A stretch of 64,000 nt of DNA from Diplolepis rosae (lineage: Eukaryota; Arthropoda; Insecta; Hymenoptera; Diplolepididae), in contig JAPYXD010000481.1 of NCBI GenBank assembly GCA_030998225.1, forward strand, positions 744,001 through 808,000, given 5' to 3'. Position numbers and translations under genes: made by a program. The notes beneath the pieces were generated by a model. It saw only the letters and a program-made list of their open reading frames with translations. It had not been told where the DNA came from and did no database searches. Below, in pieces: positions 1-7,707 of this stretch. Each line of letters starts with the position of its first letter. Position 1 is the stretch's first letter.

Positions 1-398
1 TTTACCTTTAAATAATTTCGAAAGCAAATAGATTCTGGACTCATCGAAAATAGAGATCTTACGGAATAGCACTTACAGTGTCCGTTGCGCTTATCTTAAC
101 TATGCAGTTTAATGAGTCGAAAGTCTGATATTTCGTGTTTTTAAAAGGTTTTCCCTTTATATAGTATACTGGGTAGTACAAAATTCTTATATCTGATACG
201 TTGTTTTTACATACAGAAATTATTTTTTTAATTCTTAACTATATCTAATACGTACTGGACGTAACACTCACATGAAGATTCAGTCTTATTCTTAAAAATG
301 CCATTAAAATTAAAGCCTCAAAGATTGAGGGCTTCAATAATTTAAAATTACATTATAATACGGTGTGTACAATCCGATGAAGCAACGCAAACTGTAGG
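1..398. other. AT-rich non-coding flank
   Basis: No open frame of note and no recognisable RNA gene. The only structure I see is a short hairpin at 313-334: arm AAGCCTCAA, a 3-nt loop, and arm TTGAGGGCTT, with one bulged base. It is too small to call a terminator or an element end. The segment is the left flank of the DNA transposon that follows. Confidence 0.6.
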
Positions 399-406
399 AT
401 AGAGAG
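399..406. repeat. Target-site duplication, left copy
   Basis: ATAGAGAG lies directly outside the left inverted repeat and recurs exactly at 3855-3862 directly outside the right one. An 8-bp duplication is the size made by hAT and P superfamily transposases. It fixes the element boundaries at 407 and 3854. Confidence 0.9.
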
Positions 407-764
407 TAGGCTGGGGCGAAAAACCAACATTGTGCGTCCAGGAAACACCTGGGTGTGGAAAAGTGGCCCAGTCCAATCCGAAACTCAGCGCACTTTGAAA
501 TTTTGAAATCGGATAATATCTTCAGTCTGTTCTATGAGTGTGAAATCTCGAAATTTCACTAAAAAACACTAAAATTTAAGGTTTTGCAAAAATGGGCTTA
601 AAATCGATACCGATGCCTTCCAAGGGTGACTTTACGATGAAAAGTCATCAGAGGGTACTTAGAGGTCCGTACCGAGTCGCCAAAGTCACCCCATGCCAAT
701 CCTTATGGAGGGGGAAATGGCTCAAAATTGCGTATTTTCGAGTAAAACGCTTAAATACTTGTGC
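407..764 (+). repeat. Left terminal inverted repeat (~358 bp)
   Basis: Reverse complement of 3498-3854 with scattered substitutions and a few small indels, for example TGGGGCG here against TGAGGCG in the other arm. Similarity ends abruptly after GTGC at 761-764. The open frames running across it, such as 592-819, lie inside repeat sequence and match nothing I know, so they are not called as genes. Confidence 0.9.
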
Positions 765-907
765 AGCTCCTAGCTCACTGAGTTCTACTACTTCGAGTGA
801 CCCGGAGCCCACCACGTAGAGTTGGCTGCACATCGGGCTCCACCCACGCCCTACCCAACCAACCAACCATATGTAGAACGTGCTTATTTAAGTCTCAGTG
901 TCATTAA

Positions 908-1444
908 TTACACCCACAAAGTCTTTCTTAGTGTCAAATAAGTTGACAGTCTTTCGAGAAAGAAGTGTGGCGCGTATCTGTCGGCCCCGAGCCTCGGGAC
1001 CGATGCCTTGTCTGTTACCAGTCTAACAGTTCTTTCCACCGCTACTGTGTGACAAGGGAAAGATGTAAAGTCCCAGTCTGGTACCAAGTCATCGGCCATA
1101 GATAGCTTAGCGGTAAGTTCATCCTCTGTTATATGAATTAAAACTGGAGGTACGGTAAGTGAAACATCTGTCTGTTCCCAATCAATCATTTCTGTGTAAT
1201 CATTAGCTCTAAAATTGATTTTTGGCACAATATTGTATCTAACAGTTGTCTGTTGCTTATGTTTTGCTTCCAGGATTTTGGTGAGTGCGTCTTGGCGAAC
1301 GGTAAGCCTAGGGTCGGTTACCATTCCAAGAAGTATATTTTCTGGCATGGCAGAAAGCCGTTTGTCTGAATGGAAGTGTTTACCACATTTCGGTACTTCA
1401 GAGGAAGAAACCTTAACAATTTGATTGCTTGGAAGAGGTGCCAA
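908..1444 (-). pseudogene. Transposase C-terminal segment
   Basis: 178 codons beginning without a genuine ATG; the first codon is TTG and is only where the open frame starts. It overlaps the core segment by 127 bp in a different frame, marking a frame break. FPCHTVAVERTVRLVTDKAS at residues 129-148 holds the candidate catalytic Glu (residue 137). The frame ends at TAA, 908-910, about 143 bp inside the left inverted repeat, so the C-terminus is probably natural. Confidence 0.65.
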
Positions 1445-2310
1445 CTCACATCAGCGATAGACTTATCCCGTCTGATGTGGAACCACTGAGGTACGTATAC
1501 TGTGAGTAAGTATTCAACTAATACTTGCAGTTTCTTTGTGGCTCTTTTAGTTGATATGGATAATCTCAGAATTCTATTTGCAGTTGTTAGCCAGCGAGCC
1601 ATGTTGATGGGGCCTATCTTCCGGGAGGCCAGCTCAGGAGAGCACGTTCCGAACCGTATGGCATCTGATATCTCATAAAGATACCTTTGATCTGAGCTGA
1701 GATCAGTGGGCTCAATCTCAGGTAAGTCACACTCAACTTGTTTAAACTTTACAACATCGAGGGTCTCACAAGTTGGAAGTTGTCCCCCCATTGGCCCTGA
1801 GTATTTGTTCGGACCAGTGGTAGGTCCGTCAATAAATACGAAAAGACTTCTGAACGGTAGCTCATTGAAATGTAATAGACAGACAACCCATTGCAAGGGA
1901 CGATCAAGTCGTTCCTCTAGTAGACGAATAATTCCTCCCTTCCAGCTCGTATTCGTATTTGTACCGTCACAGCCTACGACTACCACTGCATCGAAGCATC
2001 CATTCAGTTCTGTTGTTACGTAATTATAAATAGAATCACACTCATCTTGGGCATGGCTCGATGGTGTGACGACATGGCCTACGTATTTAGAACCTGGTTC
2101 GGCCACCAAAGATATATGTTCCTCCTTAATAAATCCGGAGGCTGTCAATGTTTCGTCTTTCCGACTATCAAAGTATAAGCCACAAATAGAATCCTCATGG
2201 CGTGATTCCTCCTTCAACTTGGAGCCTGTTTTAATTTTCTCGCGCCTTATGTTACTTTTATCTATGACTAGACACTCAGGTACTTTTTGAGAAATATCTG
2301 GGGAGATCAT
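1318..2310 (-). pseudogene. Transposase catalytic core segment
   Basis: 330 codons. Candidate first catalytic Asp is residue 48 (LYFDSRKDETL). The second is residue 115 (VGCDGTNTNTSW). CLLH at residues 144-147 gives the CxxH signature found after the second Asp in hAT-type enzymes. The following region (SGPMGG, then a Leu- and Arg-rich helical stretch) would be the helical insertion before the last catalytic residue. The final roughly 25 residues (from about FLPLKYRNVV onward) appear to be read out of frame, because the sense sequence continues in the frame of 908-1444. Confidence 0.7.
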
Positions 2311-2428
2311 ACCTGCTCGATTGGCAGCGAGGAGAGCTTAAATGTGCCGCAGCCCGTTGACTTATACCATATCTTTGAGCAACTACTGCTGCTTCATATA
2401 AGTGAAGTCTGGCCTGCGATGATTTTCT

Positions 2429-3193
2429 CTACACAAGTCTGCGTGGTATGTCGTGAAAATCGTCATCATCGGTAGAAGCATCAACCTTTACCTTAATTTC
2501 AGGAGGAGGATTATCACCTTCACCTTCCTCAAAGAAGGAATCTGAATCTATATCCATATCAATCGTAGAGGAAGATGTGCAGGCCGATGCAGTAGGAACG
2601 CTTTCCCCACCCTCTCCCCGTTCAAGTCTGCCTCTTTTTGCATTACGTTCTGCTCTCTTATGTATTCTTTTTGTTTCAGAGACATCTACGCTGGCGATTC
2701 CCATGAGTCTTTTACCTCTTTGTTCAAGATAGAAGGCATGCTCTACGGCTGGAACCTTCTTTTCCTTGGGACAGGAGCACCTAGACAAGTCAACGCACTT
2801 ACAAGCGGCTATGTTAAATAATTCAGAGCAGTACTCTTTGAAGGCGGCGATTTTCTCATCCTTATTACTTTGAGAAGTTGTTTTACTCTTCAATAAATTT
2901 TTCAACGTAGTGTATTTTTTATGAAGTTTTGTGAGACATTCCTTTATGCGCTGCTTTGAGACCGTTGAGATAGAAGCAGATTCCCAAATAACTATTAGTT
3001 TGGAACGGACTTCGTCGGCAATGTCTCCGAACGAAGGCTTCTTGTCTTTTTCTGAAAGACAGCCCTTTTGCCTTCGAACCTCCTGACAACATCGCAGAAC
3101 ATCAGCCCTCGTTGGCAAAACGTTCGGATCAAAATCCTTTGGAGGACCAAATATAGGACACTGCATAAAGTCTCTCTTTGCAAATTTCGACAT
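2429..3193 (-). pseudogene. Transposase N-terminal segment
   Basis: 254 codons from an ATG at 3193 to TAG at 2429-2431. The segment is rich in Lys and Arg. A Cys-rich cluster, CKCVDLSRCSC at about residues 131-141, may bind zinc and could be part of a DNA-binding domain. The last 50 residues are acidic and Ser-rich (runs of Asp and Glu). Homologous-looking sequence continues in the same frame after the stop (LYEAAVVAQRYGISQRAAAH), so the TAG is more likely a nonsense mutation than the true end. No function is assigned beyond probable DNA binding. Confidence 0.6.
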
Positions 3194-3392
3194 GCTGTGG
3201 CATACAAACTAAAGAGGGGAGTGCAGGCAGAACCAGAATCTCTACGACCAAAAGAACCAACGACGAGACAGTGAGAAGAAGAAACTATAACGACAACGTC
3301 GACTAGCACCTGCGAGTGAACGAACATTAGGCGTGAGCCGACAGTACGAGCCATTGACAGGTTCTGACAAGTCTCGACAACGCTCGACCAGA

Positions 3393-3432
3393 GGGAGGGG
3401 GAGGGGTGTAGGAGACCGGCGACAGGGGGGGG
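3393..3432 (+). other. G-rich tract upstream of the transposase start
   Basis: Four G runs (3, 5, 4 and 8 G) occur within 40 bp. The first three are separated by single A residues, and the last follows an 18-nt loop. It lies about 200 bp upstream of the transposase ATG and just inside the right inverted repeat. A four-strand G structure is possible, but the long third loop makes it a weak candidate. Confidence 0.4.
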
Positions 3433-3497
3433 TCCAGCTACAGTGTAGAGGTGGCACAGATGCTCGTGTGCTCGTAGACAGATATGTCCCAGGGACC

Positions 3498-3854
3498 GCA
3501 CAAGTATTTAAGCGTTTTACTCGAAAATACGCAATTTTGAGCCATTTGAGACCCCCTGAGATTGGCATGGGGTGACTTTGGCGACTCGGTACGGACCTCT
3601 AAGTACCCTCTGATGTCTTTTCATCGTAAAGTCACCCTTGGAAGGCATCGGTATAGATTTTAAGCCCATTTTTGCAAAACCTTAAATTTTAGTGTTTTTT
3701 AGTGAAATTTCGAGATTTCACCCTCAAAGAACAGACTGAAGATATTATCCGATTTCAAAATTTTAAAGTGCGCTGAGTTTCGGATTGGACTGGGCCACTT
3801 TTCCACATCCAGGTGTTTCCTGGACGCACAATGTTGGTTTTTCGCCTCAGCCTA
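3498..3854 (-). repeat. Right terminal inverted repeat (~357 bp)
   Basis: Inverted copy of 407-764. Local differences include GAGATTGGCATG here against the longer GGATTGGCATG context in the left arm, and several single substitutions. The two arms have diverged, so the copy is not a recent insertion. The outer end abuts the 8-bp target duplication at 3855. Confidence 0.9.
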
Positions 3855-3862
3855 ATAGAGAG
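3855..3862. repeat. Target-site duplication, right copy
   Basis: ATAGAGAG, an exact copy of 399-406, directly outside the right inverted repeat. Confidence 0.9.
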
Positions 3863-4790
3863 ACGAAGATACGATAAATTGAACTAAATTCACCAATGAA
3901 AAGCGTGCTAAAGCTTGAGAACACAAACTTTAAAATCATATGTTAAATAATGCAATGGTAAATTTGATTAATATTCATAATTTCTATCATTAAATTTATT
4001 GACATATTAATATTTTTTTGATATAAATTGATTCAATAATTTTTCTTTAATGTTGTTTTATTGACCCTAAGACCGACGAAACCAAACCTATATGATATAA
4101 TAATATAACGGTCGTAGAAAGGAAGGACAGTTATTACTGTTGTAGATCTTTATGTAGTAAACCATTTTTTATCATAACTTTTTTTCTTATCTTGCATAAT
4201 TTAACTGGAAAATAGATATTGACTTTGTTCATGTTTTAACATACTGTAACTTTCTTAATTTTATTTTAATTGCAAAATACTATAAGGATAATTAGTAGAG
4301 ATTTACGAGAATTATCAGAAACCAGTCATAAAATTTTTGATTTTTTCATAAAGTTTTTTTCAAAAACACAAAAATGCTCCTATTTTGACAATTTTTGTCG
4401 GATGTAGCAGGTTAACGAACTTGTCCTTACTTTTTCGGCTCCGATAATGTATGCAAAAGCTCAATTCAATCCGACAATTTTTTTCTATCCAGATTTATCG
4501 AGTATATGACCTATTACTACTGCAGGCAGACAGATAGACAGACAGACACTTTCGTAAAACCCGTTTTTTCTGACTCAGGGGATCTCAAAACGTAAAGATT
4601 TGATGAAAATTCCGAAAATAATTTTTCACATAAAACCAAAACTTTAATTCTCATATGATGAGAATCTAAAATGCAGGAAAGAATTTCTAAAAATATTTTG
4701 ATTAGGTTAAGAAATCACTATGAAGACATACTGAAAAAACCTTTTGCTATCTAAATCTAAATTAAAATTTATTTTGTAATATGTTTCTAT
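3863..4790. other. AT-rich spacer with possible old repeat debris
   Basis: No credible gene. Around 4524-4545 there is a short CAGA-type microsatellite (CAGACAGATAGACAGACAGA). It is followed by a moderately GC-richer stretch to about 4620 that has the look of the tail of an old non-autonomous element. I cannot name the element or find its ends. The rest is poly-A/T-rich. The segment ends at the first base of the errantivirus 5' LTR. Confidence 0.45.
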
Positions 4791-4871
4791 TGTAACGGAA
4801 ACATATATCCTCCCCCACTCTACAGTCGGTCCGGGAAGGGCCTTGGACACCGCACCTCTTGTGAAAGGGAG

Positions 4872-4877
4872 TCAGTT
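4872..4877 (+). promoter_or_regulatory. Initiator element (TCAGTT) in the 5' LTR
   Basis: TCAGTT matches the arthropod initiator consensus TCAGTY and sits in the first half of the LTR. TATA-less initiator promoters are known in Gypsy-group elements. Transcription would then begin near 4874. The same hexamer is kept in the 3' LTR at 12621-12626. Confidence 0.5.
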
Positions 4878-4913
4878 CTTTTAGTACCTTTGACCACGTT
4901 AGGTCTATTATAT

Positions 4914-4919
4914 AATAAA
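4914..4919 (+). promoter_or_regulatory. Polyadenylation signal AATAAA (5' LTR copy)
   Basis: AATAAA occurs about 40 bp after the initiator-like site. In the 3' LTR the equivalent hexamer at 12663-12668 would direct 3'-end formation of the genomic RNA. Confidence 0.55.
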
Positions 4920-4997
4920 GAAGTCCTGCAGTATATTTCAGGCATACTGTATAAATATTAGGAATTGATATATATTTCCTCTACCCCGTTACAAAAT

Positions 4998-5014
4998 TGG
5001 CGATCCTGCCAGGA
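4998..5014 (+). other. Primer-binding site, tRNA-Arg type
   Basis: TGGCGATCCTGCCAGGA begins 4 nt after the LTR end. Its reverse complement has the shape of a tRNA 3' end with CCA, and from memory matches insect tRNA-Arg with the ACG anticodon (acceptor 3' strand CAGGATC, discriminator G). Arg-primed elements are known among Gypsy-group retroelements. The identity of the tRNA should be verified against a tRNA set. Confidence 0.7.
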
Positions 5015-5675
5015 TAGGAGTAATCGATCTCGACTCTACGGAGTGATTTATTGATCAAACTACCCTATCTTTGGATAAAAACTTGGACAACGGAAATCAC
5101 TACGGTGGTTAATCAAGGACTCCGGACTATTACTACGGTATAGCCCGTAAACGGAATAATTGGGTGCGTTATTATAACGGTAAAAACCTAGAGCTTGTCA
5201 AACAGGACAGTAAGACTCAGAAAAAGACGTGCCCAGAAGCAGTAAGCAGCAGAACAACAGTTCTCCAAGCAGCAGTAAGCAGCGGAACAACCTTTCAAAC
5301 AAAATTAAGCAGCAGAAATTTCCAAGTAAGCAGTGAATTTAGAAAATAAGATAGACAATTTGTGCAGTTACTCAAATTCAGTAACTTTAGGCGTTAGTAT
5401 ACTTCGCGTGCTCGCAAGCTCTGCCACCGATAATAAAAGTCAACGAAGTACTCTGAATTAACCTTGAGGCATTGTTGTAGCACAATCCCGCAAGTGAAGA
5501 GTTTAAAAATAAAAAATTTGATCAAAATTAAATATTGTTACGCGTTCGCGACACACACACCCGACACTCGCAGTTAAGATCAAACCTGGCGTTCTACGCT
5601 TATAGGGAAAATTTAAGTACACAATGCCACACACAAATAGACAGTTCTACGGATTCTGACAGCTCGTCTATTACC
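5015..5675 (+). other. Errantivirus leader, with short direct repeats
   Basis: Untranslated leader between the primer site and gag. A 21-bp sequence at 5238-5258 recurs at 5271-5291 with one change, at a 33-bp spacing. Partial copies (TAAGCAGCAGAAATT near 5306, GTAAGCAGTGAATTT near 5326) follow. Such leader repeats may take part in RNA packaging or regulation, but that is only a guess. The 61-codon frame at 5164-5349 results from these repeats and is not called. Confidence 0.6.
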
Positions 5676-6992
5676 ATGCCGCTCAGGATCCCTGTAGAAG
5701 AATCATCAAAAATGAATCAGGATACTTTGTCCCTTATCCTGAGTAAGTTACAGCTAATTGAGGATAAGCAAAGCAGGATTGAAACCGGTATGTCACCTCT
5801 AAATGCAGAAAATCTGAAGCGAGCGGACGAAATTAGAAATGTCGCTCAGATCAACAATGCATTGGTCACGGAGGATGACTCCAATGAACTCTTGCATCAT
5901 CAGGAGTCGTCAGACGAGGAAACGACACCGCCACTGCCGCCCAAAACCATTCTAACAACGGGTGGTCCGGCTAGACCAAGAGGGAACGGTATGCAACCAT
6001 TGAATTCCTTCGACTCGATAACACCCAGCGCATCCGGCGCACACGCAAGTCCATCTCTAACACCTGTACATGCCTTTCCGAGAAATACTCTACAAGCGGT
6101 GTCTCCGAGGGAAAACGTACCGCTTTCCCACGCTACAGAACTTATACGCACTGTAGAGGTTCTCAACGGCCAAGATGACGTTGAGGTACATGACTTCATC
6201 AATACCGTGAAGCGTGCTAAGATCCGATGCTCTCAACCTGGTTTACTATTAGACTATATCTTAAAAGAAAATATAGTTGAAAATGCGAAAAGAGCAATCC
6301 GACACTGTCCTATTAGTAGTTACGATGACCTCTATAACGCGTTAAAGACGAATTTAGGCACTACAACGACGTTGGAAACGTGTCGAAGCAAACTGGAGTC
6401 AATCCGGCAAAATCAAGACTCAGTTCAATTCTACAATCAAAAATTTAGGAGCGCGTATAGTGAATTGATTTATACAATTCAATCGGAATATTTATCTGGA
6501 ATAGAGAGAAAATTAGCTCTTCAGGTGGAGGCAAAATCGGCTACAAAAAGGTACGTAATGGATTTGCGAGATGAGATAAGTCATCAAGTGCGACCCTTAA
6601 AACCTAGAACACTGAACCAAGCTCTACAGGAGGCACTGGAAGCAGAGGTATGGTGTAAGGAACGTCAACGTGTGAAAGTCTCTACGACCCACCGGCCATC
6701 ACCAAGTAGTCTAAGACCGCCCACGGGCAACAGACCTGCGACTGTGACCCGAATTCCACAGTCACAAATGAGGAACCAACCCTATGATTCTGCGAACCAC
6801 GGGCTACCTTTACAACTGAGGACGCAAATGACTTGCAACTTCTGCAGGAAAATGGGTCATTTGGAAAAACAATCCTATCTAAAATCGAAACAACAGGGTT
6901 TTCGAAACGTTACTGTCCAGAAAAGACCACCGGAGGTCAGGAACATACAGGAGTTGGAGGTCATACAGGGCCCACTAGAATCCTACGATTAA
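5676..6992 (+). CDS. gag: Gag polyprotein of the errantivirus, zinc knuckle damaged
   Basis: The frame is open from 5535, but the first ATG is at 5676, giving about 438 residues, the expected size for errantivirus Gag. Gag would form the capsid and bind the genomic RNA. The N-terminal third is Ser/Pro-rich and low-complexity. A helical central region (about TELIRTVEVLNGQDDVEVHDF onward to the Lys/Arg-rich stretch) resembles a retroviral capsid domain. Near the C-terminus a CCHC zinc knuckle is visible as CNFCRKMGH, but the fourth ligand position is Ser in place of Cys (EKQSYL), so zinc and RNA binding is probably impaired. The stop is TAA at 6990-6992. Pol has no start codon of its own and would be reached by ribosomal frameshifting near the end of gag. 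Two frame changes, not one, separate gag from protease, and at least one is likely a mutation. Confidence 0.85.
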   Translation: MPLRIPVEESSKMNQDTLSLILSKLQLIEDKQSRIETGMSPLNAENLKRADEIRNVAQINNALVTEDDSNELLHHQESSDEETTPPLPPKTILTTGGPARPRGNGMQPLNSFDSITPSASGAHASPSLTPVHAFPRNTLQAVSPRENVPLSHATELIRTVEVLNGQDDVEVHDFINTVKRAKIRCSQPGLLLDYILKENIVENAKRAIRHCPISSYDDLYNALKTNLGTTTTLETCRSKLESIRQNQDSVQFYNQKFRSAYSELIYTIQSEYLSGIERKLALQVEAKSATKRYVMDLRDEISHQVRPLKPRTLNQALQEALEAEVWCKERQRVKVSTTHRPSPSSLRPPTGNRPATVTRIPQSQMRNQPYDSANHGLPLQLRTQMTCNFCRKMGHLEKQSYLKSKQQGFRNVTVQKRPPEVRNIQELEVIQGPLESYD

Positions 6993-7059
6993 CACCGGGA
7001 GAGCAGGAGGAAATAGACTACTACGAGGAGTCTGCAGAGTTTCAGAAATCAGCGGACGA

Positions 7060-7707
7060 TTGCGCTCCATACACGGAAAACAGTCTGATAGACGTACCTA
7101 CAGACTTTTAGTAGACTCAGGAGCTGCTATTAATCTCATAAAAAGCTCTGAAGTACCCACGGAAAGAAAACCATTTCAGTTGAAAAAGCGTTTCGCTATG
7201 GGGAGAGATATTAACTACTCATATCACGCAGTAAAAATACCATATCTAGGAAAATTGCATTTATTTCACATTATAGACAACGATTTCCCCTTACCCGAGG
7301 GAGGTATCATCGGAATGCCATTCCTGAATGCATTTGATAGATATATTATAAGTGAAGACTTTCTTTACATTGATAATAAAAAATTGCCCCTTTATGAAGA
7401 CGGAACATTTGTCTCGGGAAACACAACACAGGTAACTACGACACAAGTAGCGGACAAGGATCAAGATATATATATAGAAATCCACGAATCAATCCCTGAT
7501 GGGATGTACAGAATAAAAAACAGAGAAGTTGTGGTACCTTTATGCAATTATGGAAAAAGCCCATTAAAGATACCACAACATTTAGATTATGAAGAAATAG
7601 AACAAATCAAAGAAATAAGTAGAATCAATTTCAACACCTCAGGAGGAGATCAGGCAAAGAGGATTAAGGATTTATTAAAGAAAACCAGACTGGACCATAT
7701 AGAGTAA
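7060..7707 (+). pseudogene. pol: Pol segment 1: aspartic protease
   Basis: The open frame begins without an ATG (TTG at 7060), as expected for a polyprotein part. The retroviral aspartic protease active site is LLVDSGAAINLI at about residues 16-27, with the catalytic Asp codon at 7114-7116. GGIIGMPFL, about 70 residues later, is the second conserved protease motif. The protease would cut the Gag-Pol polyprotein during particle maturation. The segment ends at an in-frame TAA (7705-7707). The same frame stays open and sense-like beyond it into reverse transcriptase, so the TAA is a premature stop. A frame change lies upstream near 7110, where the intermediate-frame ORF (6833-7111) also ends. 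Confidence 0.85.

Larger units (their letters stand above)
908..3193 (-). pseudogene. Transposase pseudogene (D, D, CxxH, E type)
   Basis: One transposase gene decayed into three open segments: 3193-2429, 2310-1318 and 1444-908. The first continues in the same frame past an in-frame TAG at 2429-2431 for about 35 codons. It then loses frame near 2330, and frame changes again between about 1370 and 1440. The first and third segments share a frame and the middle one does not. Candidate catalytic residues are in the right order for a DDE enzyme with an RNase H fold: Asp in LYFDSRKD, Asp in VGCDGTNTN, the CLLH (CxxH) motif of hAT-type transposases, and Glu in FPCHTVAVERTV. I recognise the pattern as resembling uncharacterised proteins of insect genomes but have no established family name. 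Introns instead of mutations are possible, but the three disruptions in such short spacing look like decay. Confidence 0.75.
407..3854 (-). mobile_element. hAT-like DNA transposon with long terminal inverted repeats, inactivated
   Basis: A 3448-bp element bounded by inverted repeats of about 358 bp and an exact 8-bp target-site duplication. The ends read TAGGCTGGGGCG (left) and CGCCTCAGCCTA (right), close to but not exactly the hAT YARNG tip. The interior codes, on the minus strand, for one transposase now split across three open segments (908-3193). The transposase reads away from the right repeat, so its promoter should lie in or near 3194-3497. That stretch has no gene, but it is G-rich on the plus strand around 3393-3432. 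The 143 bp at 765-907 are non-coding. Superfamily assignment (hAT-like) rests on the 8-bp duplication and the CxxH motif. The long inverted repeats are unusual for classical hAT elements, so another CxxH-type lineage is possible. Confidence 0.85.
4791..4993 (+). repeat. 5' LTR
   Basis: 203 bp, beginning TGTAACGG and ending CCGTTACA, a perfect 8-bp terminal inversion with the usual TG...CA tips. It matches 12540-12742 except at 8 positions. It contains an initiator-like TCAGTT at 4872 and AATAAA at 4914. These divide it roughly into U3 (about 83 bp), a short R, and U5. Confidence 0.95.

Noticed and set aside
313..334. Small hairpin as a transcription terminator or inverted-repeat element.
   Set aside because: Arms of 9-10 bp with a bulge and no neighbouring gene; such hairpins are expected by chance in AT-rich DNA.
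592..819. Open frames within the transposon inverted repeats (75 codons plus, 72 codons minus, and equivalents in the right arm).
   Set aside because: They lie wholly or mostly in repeat arms, conflict with each other and encode nothing recognisable.
1706..2475. Plus-strand open frames opposite the transposase (1706-2023, 2066-2290, 2287-2475).
   Set aside because: They are antisense shadows of the transposase segments, which carry the conserved motifs.
4520..4625. End of a further mobile element marked by the CAGA-type microsatellite.
   Set aside because: No inverted repeat, target duplication or coding remnant could be found around it, so it is only mentioned as possible debris.
5535..5675. 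Gag starting at the beginning of the open frame at 5535.
   Set aside because: The codon there is TTG. The first ATG in frame is at 5676, and the upstream part looks like leader sequence.
5900..6202. Minus-strand frames inside gag, pol and env (for example 5900-6202, 7664-7936, 9000-9389).
   Set aside because: Antisense shadows of the retroelement genes, with no motif.
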